A stretch of 64,000 nt of DNA from positions 33,331 to 97,330 of the forward strand of contig JAVBMN010000008.1 of the NCBI GenBank assembly GCA_031552405.1, read 5' to 3'. Positions 24,144-33,420 of this stretch are shown here, one piece after another (position 1 is the first letter of the stretch; every line of letters begins with the position of its first letter). The notes under the pieces are model-generated. The model was not told where the DNA came from and made no database searches. It saw only the letters and a program-made list of their open reading frames with translations. Position numbers and translations under genes: made by a program. This DNA is from UBA1794 sp031552405. Its GTDB lineage: Bacteria > Bacteroidota > Bacteroidia > Bacteroidales > Bacteroidaceae.

Positions 24144-26870
24144 TTAATGCGAAACAGGGTACTGGAAGCTATGCATACCCGAACCCAACTCAACAGGTTC
24201 TCTCTTTCCAAAAGGAGGAATAAATGTGGCAGTGGTATTAACCGGAACAGCGATGTGCATATGTAACACATGATCCTTTATCTCCCACTCGGAACGAATC
24301 AGTCCGTACATACTTTGATAGGAGGATTTTACAAAAGTCAAGTCGCCTGCAATGGCGGGCTTTATGAAGAAGTGCTTGAACCCTGGCTGGCTCATGTCCG
24401 GAAGGATTCCTGCCAGCGATTTGTAGAACCATTCGTCAATCTGCCCCATCATGAAGTGATTCCATGAGGTACCCTTGTACGGGTTCCATTGCTCGGTAAG
24501 AGTGGTCACCCCAAGGTCTATCTGAAAACCATATCCCGGTACTTCACGGTGGTTGTGCATACGGTACATCACCTCATTTTGATCGTTCATCGCTAAGGCC
24601 TGATACAGATACCGGTTGCCTACATCGCCGGTAGTAAGCTTTCCATTGTGCTTCCGGATGTCTTCCAGAAGGTTCTGAATCACAGTTTCCTTGTACTGCT
24701 CCGGCACGATACCCAGGAATAAGGGGAGTGCATTGGAGCACTGGCTGCCATTGCCATACTGCCGGGTTTCAGGATTAAAGAGGCGGGTATTGAAGGCTTC
24801 GACAATGTGACTGCTTAACGCTTCGTACCTCTCAGCCTCTTTTGTAAGGTCCAGCTTTCTTGCGGCCTTGGCCGTATAGTTAGCCACCATATAGTAATGT
24901 CCCGTAGCAGTAATGCCTATAGGCGTATTTCTGGACACTCCGGCCTCATGGGGGCCATAGTCACACCAGTCGCCCAGCCCGTAGGAAAGGATATAATTGT
25001 CGGCCTTCGAAGAGAGATAATCGGCATACTTCTTCATAATAGGATAGTATTCTTTTATCAATCGGTCATCGCCGTACCATTCATAGTACATCCAAGGCAG
25101 GATCACTCCGGCTGAGCCCCATTCGGGAGAGTCCCTGAATCCGTGATCAAACTGCACGTACTCAGGAGCTATATCCGGGATCAGTCCGTTGCTGAGTTGT
25201 GCATCACTGATGTCCTGCATCACCTTAGGGTATACATTCCTTAAGTTATAATTAAAGAGTAGACCCGGCGCATTAAGGTGAGTCTCTTCCAGCCAACCCA
25301 ACTTTTCGCGATGGGGACAGTCGGTAAACACCGCCTGCATATTGCTGCGGGTGGCACGGTTGATGATGCGGTGAGTCTGGTTAAAGATAGGATTAGAACA
25401 CTCAAAACTACCATCATCCGGCACTGACAGATATACAAAGTGAGAGGTGAGATCCAGAACCGTAGGCAGGTCATTTTGAGAACTCTGGCTCCCATAATTA
25501 ATACCTGAAACCCCAATATACTGAAAACCGTAATAACTAAACGAAGGAGTCCACTCCTCTATCCCCTCGCCCGTGAGCGTGTATTCAAAATAGTAGGGTG
25601 AACCGGAGTTACCTTGCTCCACCTTTGTGGAATCACTGTTCAGTACTTCTCCCAGGATGAGGCGTACCTTTTGTCCTTTCTTTCCCTTGAGCTTTATGCT
25701 CGGAAAGCCTGACAGGTTCTGCCCCATATTAAAGACAAACGTATGTGGCTCTACTTCTTTATACGCAACTACGCCATAAGATTCCATCTTCTTTACAGCG
25801 GGTGTGAGCTGCGCAGTGAGCTTTCCCTGGGGAGCTTCCTGAACAACAGCCGGTTTCCATGCCGAAGCATCAAACTCCGGAGCACTCCATCCAGGTTGTT
25901 CCAAATTGGCATCATAGTCTTCACCCCCTGAAATACAGTTGAATGTAATAGGGCCGGGAGCGTATTGCCAAGCATGATCAGAACGAATCTCTTTGTCCTC
26001 TCCTCCTCTGTAGTGCATCCTGAGCTGGCACATGAGTGTAGGCGGGCCAAAGCTTACGCGAAACTTTGTGTACCTGCCTCCCGTGAGGTTATACATACCA
26101 TTGCCCAAAATTACGCCAATTACGTTCTCCCCTTTCCGGAGATACTCGCTGACATTGAAGATATTATAATATACAGTCTTGTCATAGTCACTCCAAAGAG
26201 GTTTGAACACACTATTATCTACTTGACGGCCATTGATATACAGATCATAATGTCCCAACCCGCTGATATATATCAGCGCCTCCTCCGGCACTTTCTCCAG
26301 TACAAAACTTCTGCGAAGCAGTATGCTTTGTTTGGCCAAAGGAGCTGCCTTGTCCCACCTGGATGCCAGTTCCTCCGGAAGCCAGGAAGTAGGATATATC
26401 CTTCCGGAAGGGAGGTACGCATCCTTCTGATGGATGGCTCCGATCCATTGACCTTTCCAGTCGGAGGTATTAAGCAACGCCATTGACCAGGTGTGTATTG
26501 CACTCCAGGAAGAAGGATTTCCAGCTTTATCCCAGACTCTTACTTGCCAGTAATAGCTTTTACCGCTTTCCAACGTTTTTCCTGAGTAGGGAACGAGCTG
26601 GCTTTTGTCGGACAGGACTTTACCTGTATTCCAGATATCAGGTGTTCCTTTCAACTGCTTTCTGCTACTGGCTACCCTGATTTCATAGGCTGTCTGGCAG
26701 TCTCCCTTCTCTGTGGAAGAGAGTATCCATCCCAATACAGGCCGGGAAACTTCAATACCCAGCGGATCTTTGGAATACTCACAGGTGGAGGACTCTATTT
26801 TCATTGCATTCAGTGACACGGAAAGCATGCATAACAGGACGACAAGCACTACTTTCGGCCTCATTATCAT
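24144..26870 (-). CDS. Secreted GH78 alpha-L-rhamnosidase
   Basis: Removes terminal alpha-L-rhamnose from pectic or other glycans. The frame is open to an ATG at 26924, but the one at 26870 (or 26864) starts a normal signal peptide (MRPKVVLVVLLCMLSVSLNA), so I use it. N-terminal Fn3-like domain (ESGKSYYWQVRVWDKAGNPSSWS), then the Bac_rhamnosid N-terminal domain (YISGLGHYDLYINGRQVDNSV), concanavalin-like domain, the (alpha/alpha)6 catalytic domain with DCPHREKLGWLEETH and WGSAGVILPWMYYEWYGD, and a C-terminal beta-sandwich. The acidic residues in these motifs are the GH78 catalytic candidates. It is divergent from a LacI-type regulator that may control it. Confidence 0.93.
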   Translation of the reverse strand: MIMRPKVVLVVLLCMLSVSLNAMKIESSTCEYSKDPLGIEVSRPVLGWILSSTEKGDCQTAYEIRVASSRKQLKGTPDIWNTGKVLSDKSQLVPYSGKTLESGKSYYWQVRVWDKAGNPSSWSAIHTWSMALLNTSDWKGQWIGAIHQKDAYLPSGRIYPTSWLPEELASRWDKAAPLAKQSILLRRSFVLEKVPEEALIYISGLGHYDLYINGRQVDNSVFKPLWSDYDKTVYYNIFNVSEYLRKGENVIGVILGNGMYNLTGGRYTKFRVSFGPPTLMCQLRMHYRGGEDKEIRSDHAWQYAPGPITFNCISGGEDYDANLEQPGWSAPEFDASAWKPAVVQEAPQGKLTAQLTPAVKKMESYGVVAYKEVEPHTFVFNMGQNLSGFPSIKLKGKKGQKVRLILGEVLNSDSTKVEQGNSGSPYYFEYTLTGEGIEEWTPSFSYYGFQYIGVSGINYGSQSSQNDLPTVLDLTSHFVYLSVPDDGSFECSNPIFNQTHRIINRATRSNMQAVFTDCPHREKLGWLEETHLNAPGLLFNYNLRNVYPKVMQDISDAQLSNGLIPDIAPEYVQFDHGFRDSPEWGSAGVILPWMYYEWYGDDRLIKEYYPIMKKYADYLSSKADNYILSYGLGDWCDYGPHEAGVSRNTPIGITATGHYYMVANYTAKAARKLDLTKEAERYEALSSHIVEAFNTRLFNPETRQYGNGSQCSNALPLFLGIVPEQYKETVIQNLLEDIRKHNGKLTTGDVGNRYLYQALAMNDQNEVMYRMHNHREVPGYGFQIDLGVTTLTEQWNPYKGTSWNHFMMGQIDEWFYKSLAGILPDMSQPGFKHFFIKPAIAGDLTFVKSSYQSMYGLIRSEWEIKDHVLHMHIAVPVNTTATFIPPFGKREPVELGSGMHSFQYPVSH

Positions 26871-26955
26871 GCCAGTAATTGGGAAAAACCGAACGTGTAT
26901 CCCCGTTTTAATTGGCTTCTGCATATTGACAGTTGGTTAATAGAAATTGTAAGCA

Positions 26956-26963
26956 CAAATATA
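26956..26963 (-). promoter_or_regulatory. Promoter -7 box for the GH78 gene
   Basis: TATATTTG on the minus strand. With the start codon at 26870 the leader would be about 80 bases. Confidence 0.5.
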
Positions 26964-27019
26964 TAGATTTTAGCCGGATACGACTGCCAAAAAGAGAACG
27001 AATAGAAAGATTATCAGAA

Positions 27020-27056
27020 AGAAACACAAAAAGAAAAGCCGCAAAACAGTGTTTCT
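27020..27056. promoter_or_regulatory. Possible operator between GH78 and lacI-type genes
   Basis: Inverted arms AGAAACAC (27020-27027) and GTGTTTCT (27049-27056), 21 bp apart, end 14 bases before the regulator's -7 box. The position suits autoregulation. It lacks the central CG of many LacI operators, so the call is weak. Confidence 0.3.
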
Positions 27057-27070
27057 ATGAAGAAGAACGT

Positions 27071-27078
27071 ATCTTTGT
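27071..27078 (+). promoter_or_regulatory. Promoter -7 box for the LacI-type regulator
   Basis: TATCTTTG on the plus strand, 15 bases before the ATG at 27094, so the mRNA has a very short leader. Confidence 0.6.
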
Positions 27079-27093
27079 AAAAGAACAGACGAG

Positions 27094-28110
27094 ATGAGCA
27101 AAAACAGATTTACCTCATTGAAGGATCTCGCCCTGGAGCTGGGTATTTCCATTTCTACGGTATCCCGCGCTCTGAAGGGAAGCAAGGAAATCAGCCCCGA
27201 AGTGCGGGAACGTGTTGCGGCCCTGGCGCGCGAGCGGAATTACCGCCCCAACCCCTTCGCCATGGGACTGCTGAAAAGCGCTCCCCGCATCATAGGTATT
27301 CTGGTGCCGGACATTGTGACGCATTTCTACTCTTCCATTATCAGTGGCATCAATGACCTGGCACGACAGAACGGTTACTCCGTCATCATAGCTTCCGCAT
27401 ACGAGCAGTATGAGTTGGAAAAGCAATGTGTCAATGACCTGGTGAATATCCGTGTAGAGGGAATCATAGCCTGCCTTTCACAAGAAACAACTGATTATGG
27501 ACATTTCGAGAAGCTTCATCAGCAAAACATCCCGTTGGTACTGTTTGACAGGGTGTGCCTTACCGATCGGATCCCTTCCGTAGTAACGGATAATGTAGAG
27601 TCTGCCCGCCAGGCGGTGGAACATTTTCTGTCCACCGGATCAAAGCGGGTAGCTTTTATCGGAGGCGCTAATCACCTGCAAATTGTGAAGGACCGTAAGC
27701 ATGGATACTTAGAAGCGCTACGGGCGCACGACATCCCCATCGAAAGGGAGCTGGTACGCTGCAAACGGATCGGGTACGAAAGCGGATATGAAAGCGCCTG
27801 TGAGTTACTGGCCCTTCCTACTCCTCCTGACGCTATACTGGCCATGACAGACAGCCTTGCCTTTGGAGCCATGAAGGCCATTCGCGAGCGGAATTTGCGT
27901 ATTCCGGAGGATGTTTCCCTGATTGGCTACACGGACGAGTTGCATTCCAACTATGTAGACCCCGCACTTACTGCTATGGAGCATCCCACGTATCAGATGG
28001 GTGAAAGCGCCTGCCGGCTGCTGCTCCGCCAACTACAAGGGGATAAAACGCTGGAACAAGTCACAATTCCCACTACGCTGACTGTACGAAAGTCCTCTGC
28101 TAAGCAGTAG
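27094..28110 (+). CDS. LacI-family transcriptional regulator
   Basis: A 338-residue sugar-responsive repressor. The N-terminal helix-turn-helix is FTSLKDLALELGISISTVSRALKGSKEI with the hinge RNYRPNPFAMGLL. The rest is a periplasmic-binding-protein-like sensor (IIGILVPDIVTHFYSSIISGI, AFIGGANHLQIVKDRKHGYLEAL). It is divergent to GH78 and convergent to the L-galactose operon, so it is the best local candidate to control one or both. Ligand unknown; rhamnose, L-galactose or a uronate derivative would fit the neighbours. Confidence 0.92.
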   Translation: MSKNRFTSLKDLALELGISISTVSRALKGSKEISPEVRERVAALARERNYRPNPFAMGLLKSAPRIIGILVPDIVTHFYSSIISGINDLARQNGYSVIIASAYEQYELEKQCVNDLVNIRVEGIIACLSQETTDYGHFEKLHQQNIPLVLFDRVCLTDRIPSVVTDNVESARQAVEHFLSTGSKRVAFIGGANHLQIVKDRKHGYLEALRAHDIPIERELVRCKRIGYESGYESACELLALPTPPDAILAMTDSLAFGAMKAIRERNLRIPEDVSLIGYTDELHSNYVDPALTAMEHPTYQMGESACRLLLRQLQGDKTLEQVTIPTTLTVRKSSAKQ

Positions 28111-28113
28111 GGT

Positions 28114-28171
28114 CGGATTGAATCCGCCCGCTATAATATGATATGCTGATTCGGGCGGATTCAATCCGCCC
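28114..28171. repeat. Palindromic GGGCGGATT element, copy 1
   Basis: GGGCGGATTCAATCCGCCC (28153-28171) is a 9-bp palindrome around one base. The upstream AATCCGCCCG (28121-28130) can also pair with CGGGCGGATT (28152-28161). Similar cores lie at 47099-47116 and, in part, at 40276-40323. Placed between convergent genes, it may also act as a terminator. Confidence 0.65.
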
Positions 28172-28222
28172 CTACAGGATATAGACATCCATTGAGAGAT
28201 ACAATGAATCCTGTACCTATAA

Positions 28223-29728
28223 TTACAGCGTTACCCCTGTCTTGAATATAGAGATCTCACGATAGCCTTTCTTTTCGTTGCAGGTGGGTTGCCCGTCGGC
28301 CACGTCCATAATGAAACACCAGAAGCGTGCACAGGCTTCTTCCATCGTTTCATCTTCCAGTAATGTACCCGCATTAAAATCAATCCAGCCGGGTTTATGA
28401 GTAAATAACGGAGTGTTGGTGGCAATCTTTACGGTGGGCACAAAGGTGCCGAAGGGGGTGCCCCTTCCGGTAGAGAAGAGCACCAGGTGGCAGCCGCTTG
28501 CGGCAAGGGCGGTACTGGCTACCAGATCATTGCCCGGGGCGCTGAGCAAGTTCAGGCCGGGGGTGGCAAGGCAATCGCCATACTGCAACACATTATTCAC
28601 CGGGGAAGTGCCTGATTTCTGGGTGCAGCCCAGCGACTTTTCTTCTAATGTAGAGATGCCTCCCGCCTTATTGCCCGGCGAGGGATTTTCATACACTGGC
28701 TGGTCATTGGCTATGAAGTAAGCTTTAAAGTCATTAATCAGATGCACGGTTTTCTGAAACACAGCTTCCGTGGTGCACCGGTCCATGAGGATGGTTTCTG
28801 CACCAAACATTTCAGGTACCTCAGTCAATACGGTGGTTCCGCCTTGTGCCACAAGGAAATCAGAGAAAGTACCGAGCAGCGGGTTGGCGGTGATGCCTGA
28901 GAATCCATCGGACCCACCGCACTTCAGTCCTACCTTCAGCTCGCTGACAGGGATTTCCTCGCGCTGATCCCGGGCGGCTGTTTTATAGAGTTCGCGGAGG
29001 AGCTTCATGCCTTCTTCCTGCTCGTCTTCCACCTCTTGGGTCACCATAAAGCGAATCCGGTCTTTGTCATACTCACCCAGCAGTTCCGCAAAGGCGGCAG
29101 GCTGGTTGTTTTCACAGCCCAAGCCTACAATCAGCACACCGCCTGCATGGGGATGCAGCACCATATTACGCAGAATTTTGCGTGTATTCTCATGGTCTTC
29201 GCCCAGTTGCGAGCAGCCGTAATTATGGGGAAAAGCCACAATGGCATCCACCTCTTTCCCGCGGGTTTCCTCGCGCAGTTGTGCGGCAAGGGCGGTGGCT
29301 ATGCCGTTTACACAGCCTACGGTGGGTATCACCCATATTTCATTGCGGATAGCTGCGGCGCCGTTGGCGCGGCGATACCCCTGAAAGGTATACGAACTGG
29401 TAGCCGGAGAGGCGGATGAAGTACCGTCAGAGGGCATTGCCGCAGGGTGGTATGTATAGTCCTGCAAACCTTCCAAATTAGTTTTGAGGTTCGTCTCATT
29501 CACCCATCCTCCTTGCGGAATGGAGGCAATGACATGTCCGATTGGATATCCGTACTTGGTCACGTTTTCCCCTTTATTTATTGCTTTGAGGGCTATTTTA
29601 TGCCCGGCGGGGATGGGTTCATGTACAGAAATCTCGATTCCGTCCTCCGCAATGATCTCCCCGGGCTGAAGGGGGCGGAGGGCTACAAGCACGTTATCAG
29701 CCGGGTGTATTCGCAGTATGGCTTTCAT
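28223..29728 (-). CDS. uxaA: Altronate dehydratase
   Basis: Converts D-altronate to 2-keto-3-deoxy-D-gluconate in the cytoplasm; an iron-dependent enzyme. At 501 residues it has the normal full length with an N-terminal SAF domain (about 1-100, IEISVHEPIPAGHKIALKAINKGENVTKYG) and a large catalytic part with VPTVGCVNGIA, VGLGCENNQPAAF and KCGGSDGFSGITANPLLG. The ATG overlaps the stop of uxaB by 4 bp. It is the last gene of the six-gene minus-strand operon that ends the proposed L-galactose route. Confidence 0.93.
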   Translation of the reverse strand: MKAILRIHPADNVLVALRPLQPGEIIAEDGIEISVHEPIPAGHKIALKAINKGENVTKYGYPIGHVIASIPQGGWVNETNLKTNLEGLQDYTYHPAAMPSDGTSSASPATSSYTFQGYRRANGAAAIRNEIWVIPTVGCVNGIATALAAQLREETRGKEVDAIVAFPHNYGCSQLGEDHENTRKILRNMVLHPHAGGVLIVGLGCENNQPAAFAELLGEYDKDRIRFMVTQEVEDEQEEGMKLLRELYKTAARDQREEIPVSELKVGLKCGGSDGFSGITANPLLGTFSDFLVAQGGTTVLTEVPEMFGAETILMDRCTTEAVFQKTVHLINDFKAYFIANDQPVYENPSPGNKAGGISTLEEKSLGCTQKSGTSPVNNVLQYGDCLATPGLNLLSAPGNDLVASTALAASGCHLVLFSTGRGTPFGTFVPTVKIATNTPLFTHKPGWIDFNAGTLLEDETMEEACARFWCFIMDVADGQPTCNEKKGYREISIFKTGVTL

Positions 29729-31164
29729 CTGAGGAGATCTTTTACGGTTTGCAGCATTCCTTTTTGTTGTATGGAAGCAAGGAAGAAATGTACACGTGCC
29801 GTGAGTCCGGGTATCTTATTCAGATCTTCTTCCCAGATGAACTGCGCACCGAGTGCACCTTCTGCTAACAGTTCCAGGCTGCCGCGCTCCCAAAGTTGCT
29901 GCATCAGGGTGAGTACCTGCGGATCATCCTGCAATACGATTTCTTCCTGTCCGCGCATTCCGCCTTTGTAATAGGTGAGAATGGCAGCCAGGCCCAGCAC
30001 CAGACCGTCGGGAAGGCGACCTTCTTTTTGGGTATAAGCCTTCAGAGCGGGCAGGTCACGTGTCTTGTATTTGGAGAAAGAGTTGAGCATGATGCTCACT
30101 ACCCTGTGCTTTATGTAAGGGTTGCGGAAACGGGCGATCACCTCGGCGGCAAACTGCATCAGTTCTTCTTTGGGCAGTTCAAGGGTGGGCAGCAGTTCTT
30201 CAAGCATTACCTTTTGTACGAAGGCGCCGATGGTTTCATGCTCCACACATTCACGTACGGTGTCCAGCCCTGCCAGATAACCTACGGGGGAAAGGACGGT
30301 GTGGGGGCCATTGAGCAGGGTAACCTTCCGCTCATGATAGGGCTTTTCAGAGGGTACGAACAGTACATTCAGGCCCGCCTCACGGGCAGGGAACTCCTGT
30401 TCTATCTGTCCTTGTCCCTCTATTACCCAGAGGTGGAAGACTTCGGCTTCTACCAACAGGTGGTCTTCATAGCCCAATTCCTGTTGTATCTCAGAGGCGG
30501 TTTCGCGCGGGAATCCGGGTACGATACGGTCTACCAGCGTGCTGTACACGGGGCAGTTATCCCGGAACCAGGCGGTAAACTCTGCGCTCAAGCCCCAATG
30601 GGCGATATACTTTTCGATAGCGGCCTTTAGGAAGCGGCCGTTCTCAAAGATCAGTTCGCAGGGCAGGATGTACACGCCCTTATCTGCTGCTCCCTGAAAA
30701 TGCAGGTAACGGTGATACAGCCACTGGGTCAGTTTGCCGGGATAGCCGGAGGCGGGGGCATCTTCCAAACGATCTTCCTCCACAAAGGCAATGCCTGCTT
30801 CTGTGGTATTGGACACGATAAAACGGATATCTTCTTGCGTGGCGGTATCCAGGTAAGAGGCAAAATCGGCATAAGGATTCAGTCCGCGGCTCACGGCATC
30901 CATCAGTTGGGTGCGGCACACGGGGGTTCCATTTTCCAGTCCTTTGAGGGTGAGGTGGTACAGTCCGTCCTGCGCATTGAGCATCTCCACCATTCCCTGC
31001 GGGAGGGGCTGCACGATGACGACACTTCCGTTAAAGTGGGTCTTTTGATTCAGGCTGCACACAATCCAGTCTACAAAGGCGCGAAGGAAATTGCCTTCGC
31101 CAAACTGGAGGATGCGCTCGGGGCGTTCCGCCTTTGGGGCGGTAGTTTGGTTCAATATTTTCAT
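29725..31164 (-). CDS. uxaB: Tagaturonate reductase
   Basis: NADH-dependent reduction of D-tagaturonate to D-altronate; a member of the mannitol dehydrogenase family. I use the ATG at 31164 (MKILNQTTAPKAERPERILQFGEGNFLRAFVDW) because the earlier ATG at 31188 adds only MPRRKRTT, which the family lacks. Diagnostic parts are the N-terminal QFGEGNFLRAF for NAD binding, KVTLLNGPHTVLSPVGYLAG, and HRVVSIMLNSFSKYKTRDLPAL. The product 480 residues is normal. It overlaps uxaA and lies 33 bp after the transporter gene. Confidence 0.92.
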   Translation of the reverse strand: MKILNQTTAPKAERPERILQFGEGNFLRAFVDWIVCSLNQKTHFNGSVVIVQPLPQGMVEMLNAQDGLYHLTLKGLENGTPVCRTQLMDAVSRGLNPYADFASYLDTATQEDIRFIVSNTTEAGIAFVEEDRLEDAPASGYPGKLTQWLYHRYLHFQGAADKGVYILPCELIFENGRFLKAAIEKYIAHWGLSAEFTAWFRDNCPVYSTLVDRIVPGFPRETASEIQQELGYEDHLLVEAEVFHLWVIEGQGQIEQEFPAREAGLNVLFVPSEKPYHERKVTLLNGPHTVLSPVGYLAGLDTVRECVEHETIGAFVQKVMLEELLPTLELPKEELMQFAAEVIARFRNPYIKHRVVSIMLNSFSKYKTRDLPALKAYTQKEGRLPDGLVLGLAAILTYYKGGMRGQEEIVLQDDPQVLTLMQQLWERGSLELLAEGALGAQFIWEEDLNKIPGLTARVHFFLASIQQKGMLQTVKDLLR

Positions 31165-31197
31165 TGTTGTTCTTTTTCTGCGTGGCAAATATACAGA

Positions 31198-32466
31198 TTA
31201 ATCAATAATCTTATATCCTTTCCATCCATAATATCCGCATACCACGAAACAAAGGAGCGGAATGATATAGGCAATCTGGTACACCGCTTCATAGTGATGC
31301 ATAATGTAGGCAGTAAGCTGGGGCAGACAGGCATTGCCCACAATGGCCATTACCAGAAAGGCGGAGCCGCTCTTTGTAAGGCTGCCCAGCCCTTCCAGCG
31401 CCAGGGAGAACTGCGTGGGATACATAATAGACATAAAGAAGGAAACCCCCAGCATGGCATACAACCCCGCCATACCTCCAAACACCATGATCACCGCGCA
31501 CAGCGCCACGTTGGCCAGGGCATACACCACCAGCATGTCCTGCGGACGGAAGCGCCCCATGAGCAAGGTACCGATCCAGCGCCCCAGCAGGAAGGCCAAC
31601 ATATATAGTCCGAAGAATGTGGTGGCCGTGCCTTCCTCCATCCCGGCATAGGTGCAACAGTACACCAGGAACAGGCTGTTAATGGCCGTTTGCCCGCCGT
31701 TATAAAAGAACTGGGCTATGACGCCACGGCGCAGATGGGCGCGCTTCAGCACCTTGAAATCAATAAGTTTTTCCTTTCCGGAAAGCTCACCTTCCTGATG
31801 ATCTCCCTCCTTGATGCGGGGGAGGCGGGCATAGATAAAGACCACGGCAATCACAATCAGCACCACTGCCAGTATGAGGTAGGGCAGCTTCATGGCATCC
31901 GTTTCAAAGTTGATGTACCCTTCCCATCCGCCAGGATAGTCCAGGGGGATGGTCTCGCGGGTATAGTTCTGCCCGCTCAATACCAGTTTACTGAGGAACA
32001 TGGCGGCAATAAATGCCCCCAGCCCGTTAAAGGATTGTGCTAGGTTGAGGCGGCGCGGGGCGGTTTTGGGGTCGCCCAGTACGGTTACATACGGGTTGGC
32101 GGCCGTTTCCAGGAAGCACATTCCGGTGGCTATCACAAAGAACACCACCAGATACGCTCCGTAGCTCTTCACCAATGCGGCGGGGAAGAACAACAACCCG
32201 CCCAGTGCGGCCAGCAACAGTCCGAATACAATCCCGGCCTTGTACGAATAGCGTTTCATAAACATGGCTATGGGGATGGGGAAGATGAAGTAGGCCAGCC
32301 AGTAGGCCGTCTCAGTAAAGGAAGCCTCGAAGGTGTTTAGTTCACAGGTTTTCATGAGCTGCCGGATCATGGTAGGCAGCAGGTTGCTGCTGATGGCCCA
32401 TATAAAGAAAAGACTGAATATGAGTGTCAGGGCAACGGGGTACGAAGAGGTTTTACTACTTTTCAT
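31198..32466 (-). CDS. FucP-like sugar:proton symporter (MFS)
   Basis: A 422-residue inner-membrane carrier with about 12 hydrophobic segments, of the L-fucose permease branch of the major facilitator superfamily. FucP-type features are the start FSLFFIWAISSNLLPTMIRQL, the ETAANPYVTVLGDP motif, RLNLAQSFNGLGAF and YCCTYAGMEEGTA. In the operon it lies between the lactonase and uxaB. E. coli FucP accepts L-galactose as well as L-fucose, and the operon context makes L-galactose the likely cargo here (inference). Confidence 0.85.
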   Translation of the reverse strand: MKSSKTSSYPVALTLIFSLFFIWAISSNLLPTMIRQLMKTCELNTFEASFTETAYWLAYFIFPIPIAMFMKRYSYKAGIVFGLLLAALGGLLFFPAALVKSYGAYLVVFFVIATGMCFLETAANPYVTVLGDPKTAPRRLNLAQSFNGLGAFIAAMFLSKLVLSGQNYTRETIPLDYPGGWEGYINFETDAMKLPYLILAVVLIVIAVVFIYARLPRIKEGDHQEGELSGKEKLIDFKVLKRAHLRRGVIAQFFYNGGQTAINSLFLVYCCTYAGMEEGTATTFFGLYMLAFLLGRWIGTLLMGRFRPQDMLVVYALANVALCAVIMVFGGMAGLYAMLGVSFFMSIMYPTQFSLALEGLGSLTKSGSAFLVMAIVGNACLPQLTAYIMHHYEAVYQIAYIIPLLCFVVCGYYGWKGYKIID

Positions 32467-32498
32467 GGTTCTTTTTTAGGTGTTAGCGCAGGAATGCA

Positions 32499-33419
32499 TC
32501 AGTCCTCCGACATGTTTTTAATATAAGGCAGATCAATCAGCGACTCCAGTCCATAGAATTCCTGTGCATTCAGGCCCAGGAACTGTTCCTTTTCAGCCTC
32601 GGACAATGCGTCACTCTTTACTATAAAATCGTATGACATACGGTAGGTGATAGCCCCCATCGTACGGGGATAGTCCGATCCCCACATCAGTTTGTCCATT
32701 CCCACCAGCGAGGCAGCCTCGCGAATGGCGTGCACCGCACCCTGAAACGGGTAGAACTCCTGGTGAAAGAGCCACGTGATGCCGCCGGATTCTATCCGCA
32801 CATTCGGATGAAGAGCCAGCCGGATCTGCTCCTGCCAGCCGGGGCGGGTCACCATGCCGAAGTGCCCGATGGCAATCCGCAGGCGGGGGCACTGGGCAAT
32901 CACTTCCTGCATTTCGGCGGTTTGCAGGTCGCCATCGGCCAGGTCGATAGACAACAAGATGTCTTTTTCCTCCATCAGGTGGAAAAGGCGCATCATCTCC
33001 TCTCCGGTAAGGGACACCTGCAGGGTATCCGTGCGCAGGCGGTTGGCAGGGAGTTTAAGGGCATGGAAACCCTTGGCGATGAGGTGCTCTGAGTATGCCA
33101 GAAAGCCGGGCTTGCGGGCATCTATCAGTCCGCAGCACAGGAAGCGCGTGGGGTATTTTTGCTGCACCTCCCACAGGTATGCGTCCTGGCACCCGTCAAT
33201 GTACTCTTGCGTTATAACGGCGGCGGACACCTGGGCGTAGTCCATATTGGAAAGGAAGGCCTCTGCGGTATTCCTGCCATCGGTAAGATACGGCGGAAGC
33301 ATCTGGCGCACCTCACCCATAAAGAGCGAGCGGCCGCCCTCTAGGGTTTCTATCTTTTGTCCTTCCACCTCCGTGTCCTGCCGGAGCCAGAGGTGGGCGT
33401 GGGCATCAATGATCTTCAT
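32499..33419 (-). CDS. L-galactono-1,5-lactonase (COG3618-type amidohydrolase)
   Basis: Predicted to open L-galactono-1,5-lactone to L-galactonate in the cytoplasm. The TIM-barrel amidohydrolase starts at MKIIDAHAHLWLRQD (ATG 33419), one base after the stop of the preceding gene; the longer frame from 33509 overlaps that gene and lacks family similarity. Conserved signs are DAHAHLW, ITQEYIDGCQDAYLWEVQ, IAIGHFGM and KLMWGSDYPRT, with the His and Asp metal/catalytic residues of the family. About 306 residues, normal length. Function follows from the family and the operon order, which match the L-galactose pathway described in Bacteroides vulgatus. Confidence 0.8.
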   Translation of the reverse strand: MKIIDAHAHLWLRQDTEVEGQKIETLEGGRSLFMGEVRQMLPPYLTDGRNTAEAFLSNMDYAQVSAAVITQEYIDGCQDAYLWEVQQKYPTRFLCCGLIDARKPGFLAYSEHLIAKGFHALKLPANRLRTDTLQVSLTGEEMMRLFHLMEEKDILLSIDLADGDLQTAEMQEVIAQCPRLRIAIGHFGMVTRPGWQEQIRLALHPNVRIESGGITWLFHQEFYPFQGAVHAIREAASLVGMDKLMWGSDYPRTMGAITYRMSYDFIVKSDALSEAEKEQFLGLNAQEFYGLESLIDLPYIKNMSED

Positions 33420-33420
33420 A

